From Scandinavium hiltneri (GTDB lineage Bacteria > Pseudomonadota > Gammaproteobacteria > Enterobacterales > Enterobacteriaceae), in the NCBI RefSeq assembly GCF_024764835.1, contig NZ_JALIGE010000072.1, forward strand, positions 1 to 64,000: DNA of 64,000 nucleotides. Direction: 5' to 3'. How positions within the stretch are numbered: position 1 is the stretch's first letter; every line of letters starts with the position of its first letter. Shown here piece after piece: positions 1 to 7,826 of the stretch. The position numbers were made by a program, and so were the translations under genes. The notes beneath the pieces were generated by a model that was not told where the DNA came from, searched no databases, and saw only the letters and a list, made by a program, of their open reading frames with translations.

Positions 1-76
1 TGGCTCTTTACCACAACAGTCTGAGGTGGTTTGTATCCTCCTCCTGTAAGGCGAATACGGAAGGCCATCTTCCATC

Positions 77-871
77 TCAGACACAGCATGGGCGGAGCCT
101 TCCCGGTTCCGTCCTTCGTGTCACACTGTCATCGGCATGGAGTTTACCGTCGGTCAGGACATAGCCCTGAAGCGCCTCTTCCAGCGGGGACAGCAGCCGG
201 CAGCATGCATCCACCCAGCCCGACAGTACAGAACGGCTCAACACCACACCCTGGCGGGCATAGATCTCCGACTGGCGATACAACGGTGTGTGTTCCGCAT
301 ACTTTGACGCCAGGACACGGGCCAGCAGTCCCGGTCCGGCGATACCCCGCTCAATGGGCCGTGAGGGAGCCGGCGCCTGAACGATGCGATCGCACCGACT
401 GCACGCATGCTTTTCGCGCACCGTGCGGATAACCCGGAAGGCGCTGCGCATCAGCTCCAGCTGTTCGGCTGCATCCTCACCAAGGTAGCTCAGCGAACCC
501 CCACAGTCTGGGCAACATGACTCAGTCGGTAACAACCGCTTTTCATCATGGGGAAGCGATTCGGGGAACGGTTTACGGGTGCGGGTCTGACACAGAGGAC
601 GCTGCACCGCCGGGTCATCAACCCGGCCGGTAAGGGTATCACTTTCCTTCTGAAGCCGGGTCAGGTCAGCTTCCATCTGTGCGATACGGCGTGATATTTT
701 TCCGGAGCGGCTACCGAAGTTCATCCGGCGGAGCTAATCCAGCTGTGCCTGCAGCTTGTCGATTTCGCGTTCTCGGTCCGCCAGCTTTTCCAGCAGGGCA
801 CGGTTCAGCGCTTCCTGTTCGGCAAGAAGACGTTTCAGTTCATCGATGTCATCGGGAAGCGGGTTGTTCAT
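77..871 (-). pseudogene. tnpC: IS66 TnpC transposase, N-terminal part with internal stop and lost C-terminus
   Basis: IS66 TnpC is the DDE transposase of the family. Translation from ATG at 871 gives the typical N-terminal coiled-coil (MNNPLPDDIDELKRLL...), then an amber TAG replaces a sense codon just before LRRMNFGSRSGK, after which the frame stays open to about 120. The zinc-finger-like segment with paired Cys (CCPDCGG ... CSRCD) and the IERGIAGPGLLA and GWVDACCRLL blocks are recognisable. After LHADD the protein diverges from the family, so the catalytic C-terminal two thirds are missing. Non-functional. Confidence 0.8.
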
Positions 872-919
872 CCGGGGGATTTTACCAGGCTCATTCAGTC
901 ACGACCAGGATAAAGAGGT

Positions 920-1266
920 TTACAGCATAGTCAGGGAGGTCAGCAGTCTTTTAGGCTACCGCCAGTCGATGCCCTCGAGGAGCATCGCCAGCTGTGCCGG
1001 ACTGAGGAACACTTTGCCGTCGCGGGCCGATGGCCAGGCGAAGCGCCCGCGCTCCAGCCGTTTCGTCAGCAGGCATAACCCGTCGCCAGTAGACCAGAGA
1101 AGTTTCACCTGACTGCCACTTCGGCGCGGAAGATAAAAACGTGACCCGACATCGGATCGTCTTTCAGCGCGGTCTGCACCTTTGCGGCCAGTCTGTTGAA
1201 GCCGTTTCTCATGTCGGTGATACCGGCGACCAGCCAGATTTTCGTGCCTGACGGTAGCGGGATCAC
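920..1266 (-). pseudogene. tnpB: IS66 TnpB, frameshifted
   Basis: IS66 Orf2 (TnpB) is a small accessory protein of about 115 residues. Reading from GTG at 1266 gives IPLPSGTKIWLVAGITDMRNG and continues to HVFIFR, where one base is missing (GCCGAAG where relatives have GGCCGAAG) and the frame shifts; the rest (VKLLWSTGDGLCLLTKRLERG) is in the next frame. A second lesion, TAG for a Gln codon, sits near IDWR. The GTG start overlaps the tnpA stop in a GTGA arrangement, the normal translational coupling of IS66 genes. Confidence 0.8.
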
Positions 1267-1673
1267 TGTTTAAGCTCCCGTATCAACATTGTCAGTAAGC
1301 TTTCGCTGACAGCTCCGTTCAGCCTGAGCGTTCCGTGCCGGAAGGTGACCTCACAACTGATATTGAGTGTTTCTGGTCCAGATGCAGGCAGTGAGGATTG
1401 CTGAGTTACCGGAGCGCCATCAGCCTCAAGAGTCACAGGGAGTAACTGAGGGAGCTCTGCCGGAGGTGTTGTGGGTAGCTGGATTTTTCCCTGCCGCCAG
1501 TGCTGGCGCCATTTGAATAACAGATTGGCATTGATACCGTTCTCCAGTGCCACCTTTGATATAGACACACCGGGTTCACAGGAAGCCGCAACAAGCCGTT
1601 GTTTAAATTCTGGGGGATAATTAAGGCAGCCTTTTCGTCTGCCTGCCGTGATATTTTTCTGCATATCTGACAT
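1263..1673 (-). CDS. tnpA: IS66 TnpA (Orf1), intact helix-turn-helix protein
   Basis: This is the small first protein of IS66 elements, which carries a helix-turn-helix of the transposase_8/IS3-OrfA type and is needed for transposition. The HTH lies in YPPEFKQRLVAASCEPGVS and continues through SKVALENGINANLLFKWRQ. The C-terminal half ends with the family signature FRHGTLRLNG and LLTMLIRELKQ. I chose the ATG at 1673 because GGGA sits about 6 bases upstream; an in-frame ATG at 1706 is further out, close to the element tip. It is the only undamaged gene of this element. Confidence 0.75.
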   Translation of the reverse strand: MSDMQKNITAGRRKGCLNYPPEFKQRLVAASCEPGVSISKVALENGINANLLFKWRQHWRQGKIQLPTTPPAELPQLLPVTLEADGAPVTQQSSLPASGPETLNISCEVTFRHGTLRLNGAVSESLLTMLIRELKQ

Positions 1674-1756
1674 TTTGGTTCCCACTACTATTTTGGTGGA
1701 CACCACTTTGTCGAATGCGTCAGAAAATCACCAGACGATACTGAGATGACGCTTAC

Positions 1757-2020
1757 GAAAATCTCAATACGTTCTTCGGTTATCCGCCTGATATTCGCAA
1801 GGCCATCTACACCACGAATGCCATCGAATCGCTAAACAGCGTGATCCGACAGGCGATAAAGAAGCGCAAAGTGTTCCCGACGGACGACTCAGTGAGAAAA
1901 GTTATTTATCTGGCGATCAAAGATGCTTCAAAAAAATGGAGTATGCCGATCCAAAACTGGCGGCTGGCGATGAGTCGTTTTATTATCGAGTTCGGTGACC
2001 GCCTGAGCGATCACCTTTAA
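1757..2020 (+). pseudogene. IS256-family (mutator) transposase, C-terminal fragment
   Basis: The open frame from 1757 to the TAA at 2020 encodes the last 87 residues or so of an IS256-type transposase, with the characteristic blocks YTTNAIESLNSVIRQAIKKR and NWRLAMSRFIIEFGDRL. The gene is cut off at its 5' side exactly at the tip of the IS66 element (1756/1757), so the IS66 probably inserted into it. The sequence after the stop to about 2058 (TACACAGAATTAGGGACAGG) looks like the terminal repeat of this IS. The fragment directly borders the first immunity gene of the Rhs array. Confidence 0.8.
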
Positions 2021-2058
2021 TACGGTGGCAGTTACACAGAATTAGGGACAGGCTCAAA

Positions 2059-2322
2059 CTATCTAATCTTCTGATATAGATAGACAACATCAATTAATTC
2101 TTTTATCAGTCCGTCTTCATCCGGCCAATCTAAAATGTAACGAGGATAGGTTGGAGTGTAATTTTTGGGGTTCATTACTTTAATCATTTCTTCCAGCTCA
2201 CGTCTTACCTGCGCCAGAACATGAACAGATAGAGGTCCAGTCTGGCCATTCTCATGCAGCCAAATAGCATAGTTCACCTTATCAAGTGATCCTTTCAATA
2301 GTATTTCAAAAGACTGATTCAT
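2059..2322 (-). CDS. putative immunity protein, Rhs module G
   Basis: An 87-residue acidic soluble protein (MNQSFEILLKGSLDKVNY... DVVYLYQKIR) without a family I can name. Its ATG at 2322 overlaps the TGA of the upstream Rhs tip in an ATGA arrangement, as expected for a cognate immunity gene translated right after its toxin. It contains no signal peptide or membrane segment, so it would act in the cytoplasm. The stop lies next to the IS256 remnant, the left border of the array. Function inferred from position only. Confidence 0.6.
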   Translation of the reverse strand: MNQSFEILLKGSLDKVNYAIWLHENGQTGPLSVHVLAQVRRELEEMIKVMNPKNYTPTYPRYILDWPDEDGLIKELIDVVYLYQKIR

Positions 2323-3369
2323 TGTAACGACCCATATTTCCAAGGTTGTAGAACAAAAATTTGGTCTGCGCCACCACTATATTGATCGCCATACCCAAAT
2401 TGAGGGGAAGCATTACCACTAACCATTGTTGTACTTGGCTTTATCTGCCATTGCTTAATTCCTGTCATACCATTCCATTCAGGAGGTAGTGCCAAACCAG
2501 ATCTGTTCGTCTGAGGAGTGAATGTTTCAAAAACATACTGGCCTTCTGCTCTGGCTGTTTTCCCATAATCATGAAAACGTATTCCAAACTGATTATCTCC
2601 GGCTATTTTCACAGATAAAGTGCCCGGTTCAAAAGAATCTATTATTTGTTTTCTTTCTGCTCTGCTTACATTCATAGAGCGGAGATATTCAGATGTATCT
2701 TTCACGCCCTCATAAGACGCTTCTTTAGGCGGACAACAAGCCAACCCCAGCGGATCAACCCACCCCAGCGGGTTATGCACATACCCGTAAGGATTCACCC
2801 CTCCCGCCAGCCCGCCCTATCGGGTCCGGCGTCAGGTACTGTCCCGTCTCCGTGTCATAATAACGGTGACGATTGTAATGTAAACCCGATTCTTCATCTG
2901 CGTACTGCCCCGCAAAACGCAGGTTACAGCTCAGCTTATCCGCATCATTCGCCGCCACCGCCCACTGACTGCCCCTGCCCCACAGGCTAAGCCGGCCTGC
3001 CCACGCCCTTTTCCCCTGCTCCGTCAGCAGCTCCCGTGGCGTTCCCATGTGGTCACTCACCACATAATGCAGCTTGCCCTTTTCCTGCCGCGCGACCGGC
3101 GTCAGCCCTCCCGGGGCATACAGCCAGTGGATGCTCTCCTCATATGCCGCGCGGCCATCTGCGTACAACGGCGTCTCCGCTATCAGCTGGTCACCGCTCC
3201 ACTGGTATTCACACCCAACCGCCCTTGTCCCGGCTGCGATGTCTGACCGCTTTTCCTTGCGGATACGCCGCCCGAACGGGTCATACGCATAACGCCACCG
3301 CTCTCAGCTCTCAGCTCTCAGCTCTCAGCTCTCAGCTCTCAGCTCTCAGCTCACCGCCCGGGGTGATAA
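2319..3369 (-). pseudogene. orphan Rhs core fragment with toxin tip (module G), disrupted
   Basis: A displaced 3' end of an rhs gene. Homology to the full-length rhs starts at 3369. The fragment is broken twice: seven copies of a 7-base repeat are inserted at 3301-3349, bringing in a stop, and a 4-base insertion near 2812 shifts the frame inside PDPIG. The tip after WVDPLGL is open for about 140 residues and ends ...VLQPWKYGSLQ. The tip has ALPPEWNGMTGIKQW and GGADQIFVL, which resemble ADP-ribosyltransferase-type polymorphic toxins, but this is only an impression. A Met in MNPYGYVHNP could in theory start a tip-only product. Confidence 0.7.
3301..3349. repeat. heptanucleotide tandem repeat, 7 x CTCTCAG
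   Basis: Seven perfect head-to-tail copies of CTCTCAG, directly followed by CTCACCG. The other Rhs cores in this window read ...CCACCG CTCACCGCCC without any of these copies, so this is a clean 49-base insertion. In the rhs reading direction the unit is CTGAGAG, which places TGA in every frame after three copies. Confidence 0.95.
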
Positions 3370-3422
3370 TGTATTACATAAAAATATCGAGAAAGACCTG
3401 AGTGATCTTTCCCGAACCACAT

Positions 3423-3689
3423 TTAAGGGTTATTCTTCATTACTCTCAATACATTATCAACAACATCATTGAGTAGGGCTTCTTCTGCCAATGTAAATCC
3501 TGTATATTGAGACATAGCTCTACATGTGGAAAGTTCTTTTAAAGTTGACTTTATATGTATCAAGTCACTTTCGGAATCTGCAATATCTTTCAATCTGGCA
3601 ATAAAAAAATTAGCTGATTGTTTTTTGTTGTTTTTATTCAAACAATCTATCAATAAACTCAATGAGCTCAACAAATCTGAATCTATCAC
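3423..3689 (-). CDS. putative immunity protein, module F
   Basis: An 88-residue, mostly helical soluble protein (IDSDLLSSLSLLIDCLNKN ... DNVLRVMKNNP). No family recognised. The likely start is GTG at 3689, which overlaps the TGA that would end the upstream toxin if its frameshift were repaired (TGGTGATAG). A TTG one codon upstream is an alternative. The composition is much more AT-rich than the Rhs cores around it, as usual for exchangeable immunity genes. Called by position behind a toxin remnant. Confidence 0.55.
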   Translation of the reverse strand: MIDSDLLSSLSLLIDCLNKNNKKQSANFFIARLKDIADSESDLIHIKSTLKELSTCRAMSQYTGFTLAEEALLNDVVDNVLRVMKNNP

Positions 3690-4130
3690 CAAGACACTCC
3701 TATTGTTTTATTTACCAAAACTTTAGGTAAATTAGATATTACTACCTGGTACCCCCTCCAGGGTAACCAGTACCTTGTGCCGCTGCCATTCCTTCGCTAA
3801 CCCATGTACCTTGAGGTATTGTGAATTCAGATACATTGGTTATATTTACCCCCCAATCACTTCGTATGGCAAGGTTCTCCCTTAGCAAGCTCTCCGAACT
3901 ATATTTTTGATTAGTCAACCATGAATATTTTTTACCAGTTCGATTATCTAGTCCATGATATTTGTAGAATATTTCATCCGATGATAACTTTCTATTTTGA
4001 TAAAGCCCATTTTCAAACGTTTTAGCAATACTTTCAGGAAGTTCAGGACCTGGAGGAATAGGCGTTACAGCGAATGGCAGGACAGGTGAAACACGCGGAA
4101 AGATCGAGGTGATTTTTCCGCGTGTTTTCT
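3686..4130 (-). pseudogene. core-less toxin tip remnant (module F), frameshifted
   Basis: On the minus strand a frame reads QKTRGKITSIFPRVSP, then PIPPGPELPESIAKTF, YKYHGLDNRTGKKYSWL, GTWVSEGMAAAQGTGYPGG and then hits TAG at 3744-3742. A run of five G near 3752 is one G short: with six, translation would continue through YQVVISNLPKVLV to a TGA overlapping the module F immunity gene. The remnant has no Rhs core and no start of its own. The AAAQG...YPGGGYQV ending resembles that of the module G tip (GGADQIFV), so both may be the same broad toxin fold. Confidence 0.6.
4089..4127. terminator. strong 13-bp hairpin between modules E and F
   Basis: AAACACGCGGAAA at 4089-4101 pairs perfectly with TTTCCGCGTGTTT at 4115-4127 around a 13-base loop. 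It lies just downstream of the module E immunity gene and overlaps the start of the module F remnant. The T tract after the stem is short in both directions, so terminator function is uncertain. Confidence 0.45.
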
Positions 4131-4154
4131 GTATTGAATATATTTATTTTTGCA

Positions 4155-4391
4155 TTACAAATGGTTAATCATATCAATAACTTCCTTAAAGAATTTTGTG
4201 CAGGCAACTTCTTCGCTATCATAATATTCAGGGTCGCTTCGCTCTCCTCTTTCGCTATAAAAAATAATCCACTTTCCATTTTCTTGCAGGAGACAAAGTG
4301 ACTCATTTTTTTCATTATCAATTGAGTAACAATACTCCGGAATTTTGTTTTTATGCAGCACATTGATAAGTTCAATTTTGGTTAACAACAC
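4155..4391 (-). CDS. putative immunity protein for the TNT toxin (module E)
   Basis: A 78-residue acidic protein starting at GTG 4391 (LLTKIELINVLHKNKIPEY) and rich in Glu/Asp and aromatic residues (NGKWIIFYSERGE, PEYYDSEEVACTKFF). Its start overlaps the last codons of the TNT-tip Rhs by 10 bases, the same geometry as the main Rhs and its immunity gene. A small partner that blocks the NAD glycohydrolase is expected at this place. The protein family is not identified; function is inferred from position. Confidence 0.65.
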   Translation of the reverse strand: MLLTKIELINVLHKNKIPEYCYSIDNEKNESLCLLQENGKWIIFYSERGERSDPEYYDSEEVACTKFFKEVIDMINHL

Positions 4392-6319
4392 TTGCCTCCA
4401 GCTTTTTCCAGATGACCAGAATCTAAATAAGATTGCACACTGTCCTCTAACTTATATTGAGTTCCCATCCCCGTCTCTCCAAACCAAGGGGCTATTTTAC
4501 TCTCAGCAACATTTGGGATTGGTTTCACCACTTTATAAACAGAATACGGTTCTGAATCCGTTCCAGGAGGTAAAGCTCGCATTGAATATGGTGTACCGTA
4601 CGGAGAAGTATATTTCCCTCTTGGCAAACCATACCGATCAATAGTCGTTCCTGGTTCTAACGTTGTTTTCGTTATCGGGCCATGTGCTCCATCATTTGGA
4701 GGCCAGTATGTTACGGGTAGATTACTCAACCCCAGCGGATCAACCCACCCCAGCGGGTTATGCACATACCCGTACGGATTTACCCCGCCCAACAGCCCTA
4801 TCGGGTCCGGCGTCAGGTACTGCCCCGTCTCCGTATCATAGTAACGGAACCGGTTGTAGTGCAACCCCGACTCTTCATCCTCGTACTGCCCCGCAAAACG
4901 CAGGTTGCAGCTCAGCTTATCCGCATCATTCGCCGCCACCGCCCACTGACTTCCCCTGCCCCACAGGCTAAGCCGGCCTGCCCACGCCCTTTTCCCCTGC
5001 TCCGTCAGCAGCTCCCGTGGCGTTCCCATGTGGTCACTCACCACATAATGCAGCTTGCCCTTTTCCTGCCGCGCGACCGGCGTCAGCCCTCCCGGGGCAT
5101 ACAGCCAGTGGATGCTCTCCTCATATGCCGCGCGGCCATCCGCGTATAACGGCGTCTCCGCTATCAGCTGGTCCCCGCTCCACTGGTATTCACACCCTAC
5201 CGCCCTTGTCCCGGCGGCGATGTCTGACCGCTTTTCCTTGCGGATGCGCCGCCCGAACGGGTCATACGCATAACGCCACCGCTCACCGCCCGGGGTGATA
5301 AACTCGCTCAGCTGGCTGTGCGCATTCCACCGGTAACGCCACCGCTGTGGTCGCCAGCCATCCCGGCACAACCGCTTCTCTGTCAGTCGTCCGGCGGCGT
5401 CGTACCGGTATTCACAGTCGCCACGGCTCACCACCCGCCCGGCCTGCTGTTGCTGGCTGATGCGTTGTTCCGCCGCCAGTACCGCCCGGATATTCAGGTT
5501 CGCGTCGTACTCAAACCGCTCCTCCGCTGACCCCGCCCCGTCCGGCATCACCCGGGTTATCTGGTCGTTCTGGTCGCAACTGAACTGCGCGTTACCCCAC
5601 AGGCCATCCTCAATGCGCCGTACGTTATACGCCCCGTCATACGCCCAGCGCCGGTTCACCACGCTGCCGGTCATCTCACTTCCGTCCCCGCCCAGCAGAT
5701 GCCTGAACTGCACCGAGTCTCGTCCGGCCGCCTGCACCTGCAGCATCCCCGTCGGGGTATAACCCTGCGCCTGAATAAAACCCGCCCGGCTCTGGCGCAG
5801 ATGTTCCCGGCCCGCCGCATCGTAGCTCAGCGACAGCGGGCTGAAATCCCCCACCTGCAGGGCGCTTATCCGTCCCCCCGTATCGTATTCGTAACCTGAC
5901 GTCAGCCCGCCGTAGGTCCGCGACAGGGCACGCTGTGTCCGGTCCTCCCACTGATGCGTGACCGTCTGCCCGTTGAGTCGTTCGCACACCTGACGCCCGG
6001 CCGCGTCATACTCAAACTCCACCAGTGCGTCATCGTTCTGCGCCCGTATCATCCGCCCCTGCCGGTCATACCCGTACTGCGTGACGGCAAGCAGCGTGGA
6101 CTGCGTATCGCCGCCCTGCCACACCTCCTGGCGTATCAGTTCATCCCGCAGGGAGTAGTGCCAGCGGACAATCCGGTCGTCCGCATGCCGCGCCCCCGTG
6201 CGCCGCCCCGCGGCGTCGTACTCATACTGCACGCTGCGCCCGGTAAAATCCGTCTCACGGACAAGCTGCCCGGCCGCATCCCGCTCAAGCTTATAGATTT
6301 CACCGCCCGCGCTGGTCAC
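4382..6319 (-). CDS. orphan Rhs fragment with TNT (NAD glycohydrolase) toxin tip, module E
   Basis: A displaced rhs 3' part of about 645 residues from the first Met; core homology reaches 6379, where unrelated sequence begins, so the N-terminal half and a normal start are absent. YD repeats (YEYDAAGRRTG, YGYDRQGRMI) lead into the cleavage motif PDPIGLLGGVNPYGYVHN and WVDPLGL. The tip (about 110 residues) is a clear TNT domain, named after the tuberculosis necrotizing toxin, an NAD+ glycohydrolase: YWPPNDGAHG, GTTIDRYGLPRGKY, MRALPPGT and IAPWFGETGMGTQY with the conserved Gln. The frame is intact, so the tip could be moved onto the full rhs by recombination in the core. Confidence 0.85.
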   Translation of the reverse strand: MTSAGGEIYKLERDAAGQLVRETDFTGRSVQYEYDAAGRRTGARHADDRIVRWHYSLRDELIRQEVWQGGDTQSTLLAVTQYGYDRQGRMIRAQNDDALVEFEYDAAGRQVCERLNGQTVTHQWEDRTQRALSRTYGGLTSGYEYDTGGRISALQVGDFSPLSLSYDAAGREHLRQSRAGFIQAQGYTPTGMLQVQAAGRDSVQFRHLLGGDGSEMTGSVVNRRWAYDGAYNVRRIEDGLWGNAQFSCDQNDQITRVMPDGAGSAEERFEYDANLNIRAVLAAEQRISQQQQAGRVVSRGDCEYRYDAAGRLTEKRLCRDGWRPQRWRYRWNAHSQLSEFITPGGERWRYAYDPFGRRIRKEKRSDIAAGTRAVGCEYQWSGDQLIAETPLYADGRAAYEESIHWLYAPGGLTPVARQEKGKLHYVVSDHMGTPRELLTEQGKRAWAGRLSLWGRGSQWAVAANDADKLSCNLRFAGQYEDEESGLHYNRFRYYDTETGQYLTPDPIGLLGGVNPYGYVHNPLGWVDPLGLSNLPVTYWPPNDGAHGPITKTTLEPGTTIDRYGLPRGKYTSPYGTPYSMRALPPGTDSEPYSVYKVVKPIPNVAESKIAPWFGETGMGTQYKLEDSVQSYLDSGHLEKAGGKCC

Positions 6320-6379
6320 CTGCTTCAGCCGCGTCAGCGAATCATACTCAAAGCGCAGCGTCTTCCCGTCAGGGCGGGA

Positions 6380-6971
6380 TCATGAAAATCACTGAAGGGT
6401 GTATTGTGCTAATGGCAGATAATATTGAGACGCAGGAATTGAGGGAGCAGCTTTATCAGGCGCGGCAGATGATGAAGGGAATGCAGGATGCGCTGGTTTG
6501 GTGTAGTGAACGCAGCGGCAAAATATCAACAGGGAAATTAGCCGTTCCCATAACCCGTGGCCGCTGCGCTGTGAGTGCGCGACGGGCGCGGGCTGACGAA
6601 GCTCACAGGGTGCACCGCTGCCAGACCGGTTTTTGATTTTGCATGACCGCACAGAACCGAGGCGGGTAGCGGAAGCTGGCGAGGCGTATCGGGTATACCG
6701 AAATGTCCTGCCCCATTTAACTATCCTAGTAACGAAACGATTGGTGCAACACGGTTTACTGTCAGTGTGTGGACTGCGGCACCGCACAGCGAGTCGGTCA
6801 GACTGACCATGCTGCCACACTGTTCGCAAGTAGTTCTTGATATTATATTAAGTTATGGAATTAACTATGCGAGGGGTTAAATATTCTTTGCCCTTTGCAA
6901 GGCGCCAAGTCGTTTATTTTAGCGTTGGTATTCCGCTCGACAAATATTAATGCCTCATCAATGGTATTAAA
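6380..6971. other. 592-base insert of unrelated sequence, degraded phage-like
   Basis: The Rhs core stops abruptly at 6379. The plus strand then holds a small frame (6382-6636; NIETQELREQLYQARQMMKG) that I cannot assign. Around 6705-6830 one frame reads MSCPI, in-frame stops, then VYCQCVDCGTAQRVGQT, which looks like the zinc-finger half of phage Lar-type restriction alleviation proteins, broken by stops. The last 130 bases are AT-rich without a gene. Probably a decayed phage or plasmid scrap. Confidence 0.4.
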
Positions 6972-7169
6972 TTAAATGATTTCCTCTCTGAGATATTCTT
7001 CGGAAGACATCATGGATTCTAATATTTCATCAACATAGACTTTATATTTTCCCTCCCATTTTTGCAACCCGACAGAAGACCAGCAGACCTTGTCTTTATT
7101 TAAGAATGAAAATCTGCATCCTACCTGAAAACCATTGGAGATCTTGTTTAATAAGCTGTCTCTGTTCAT
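6972..7169 (-). CDS. putative immunity protein, module D
   Basis: A 65-residue soluble protein (MNRDSLLNKISNGFQVGCRF ... ILESMMSSEEYLREEII). Its ATG at 7169 overlaps the TGA of the upstream toxin frame (CAATGAAC), the usual toxin-immunity coupling. The protein has a short beta-rich middle (KVCWSSVGLQKWEGKYKVYV) and an acidic C-terminus. No family is recognised, and the call rests on its position and the overlap. Confidence 0.55.
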   Translation of the reverse strand: MNRDSLLNKISNGFQVGCRFSFLNKDKVCWSSVGLQKWEGKYKVYVDEILESMMSSEEYLREEII

Positions 7170-7488
7170 TGATTACCTGTTATGTTAATTACTACTTTTA
7201 CACCATCGCTACGTTTTATGTTTATATGAGGGTAGTTTCCGTGATCGTCATTTGGACCATGTCCTCTCACTCTTCCTGTTGAAGGATCAACTGAATAATC
7301 TTTGTGATATGCCCCTCCTTCTTTAAAACGATCCATTTTCCTTTTTTTCTAAGGCCAACGGCGTCCTCTGGACCAACGCCATTGACTTTTTGATAGTCAG
7401 GGAAAGCCGCTTTGAGCAACGCATCAGCATCCTCTTTATAAATAGTTTTCTGAGGTGAAAGAGTCGAGATTATTTCCGACTCTTTCAT
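7166..7488 (-). pseudogene. core-less nuclease-like toxin tip (module D), frameshifted
   Basis: The first part reads MKESEIISTLSPQKTIY and ADALLKAAFPDYQKVNGVG up to KKGKW. One base is missing there, near a run of A residues at about 7340: with it, the frame continues DRFKEGGAYHKDYSVDP, TGRVRGHGPNDDHGNYPHIN and IKRSDGVKVVINITGNQ to a TGA that overlaps the module D immunity start. His-rich YHKDY and PHINIKR motifs look like a small nuclease toxin, but I cannot name the family. The remnant follows the stop of the module C immunity gene by about 10 bases and carries no Rhs core. Confidence 0.6.
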
Positions 7489-7496
7489 TTGGTAAT

Positions 7497-7826
7497 TTAT
7501 TTAATAGGGTACTCAGGTTCGTCATAATGTTGAAAAATAAAAACATCTTCTACACTACATTCGGGATAGATCCATTTATCCCAGTTATCCAAAATCCATT
7601 GATATTTAATAGACCTACAACTTGTCGATTCACACTCTCTAGGCAACCTAACTAATATCAGTCCTGCTTTATGTCCAGTAGATACAACTAAAGCATGCTC
7701 GGAGTCCTCATCAGGCATACTCACCACAAGTAAATCCACAGTTTTCTCATAAGGCCAAAAAGATGGAAACCTGAAAACACAGCCTCTCGATATCGTCTCT
7801 GATTTATATTCAATAAGTTTAATCAT
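7497..7826 (-). CDS. putative immunity protein for the E3-like tip (module C), possibly Imm45-like
   Basis: A 109-residue protein with a compact, aromatic-rich sequence (ISRGCVFRFPSFWPYEKTV, ALVVSTGHKAGLILVRLP, YQWILDNWDKWIYPEC). It recalls the Imm45 group of polymorphic-toxin immunity proteins, a tentative assignment from memory. Its ATG shares one base with the stop of the upstream Rhs (TAATG), so it is translated directly after the toxin. It lacks a signal peptide, fitting a cytoplasmic inhibitor of a ribosome-cutting RNase. Confidence 0.65.
   Translation of the reverse strand: MIKLIEYKSETISRGCVFRFPSFWPYEKTVDLLVVSMPDEDSEHALVVSTGHKAGLILVRLPRECESTSCRSIKYQWILDNWDKWIYPECSVEDVFIFQHYDEPEYPIK

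Larger units (their letters stand above)
1..1756 (-). mobile_element. IS66-family element, decayed and 3'-truncated
   Basis: The three IS66 genes run on the minus strand in the usual order tnpA, tnpB, tnpC. The element's left tip is visible: read on the minus strand from 1756 it begins GTAAGCG, the IS66-type terminal sequence. The other end is not found; homology to TnpC stops near 120 and the first 75 bases match nothing I recognise. tnpB and tnpC are broken, so it is unlikely to move by itself. Confidence 0.8.

Noticed and set aside
3301..3349. Classical phase-variation tract in the module G rhs
   Set aside because: Because 7 is not a multiple of 3, the unit CTGAGAG passes through all frames and gives TGA once three or more copies are present. 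The piece also lacks a start and has a second frameshift near 2812, so gain or loss of one copy could not switch it on.
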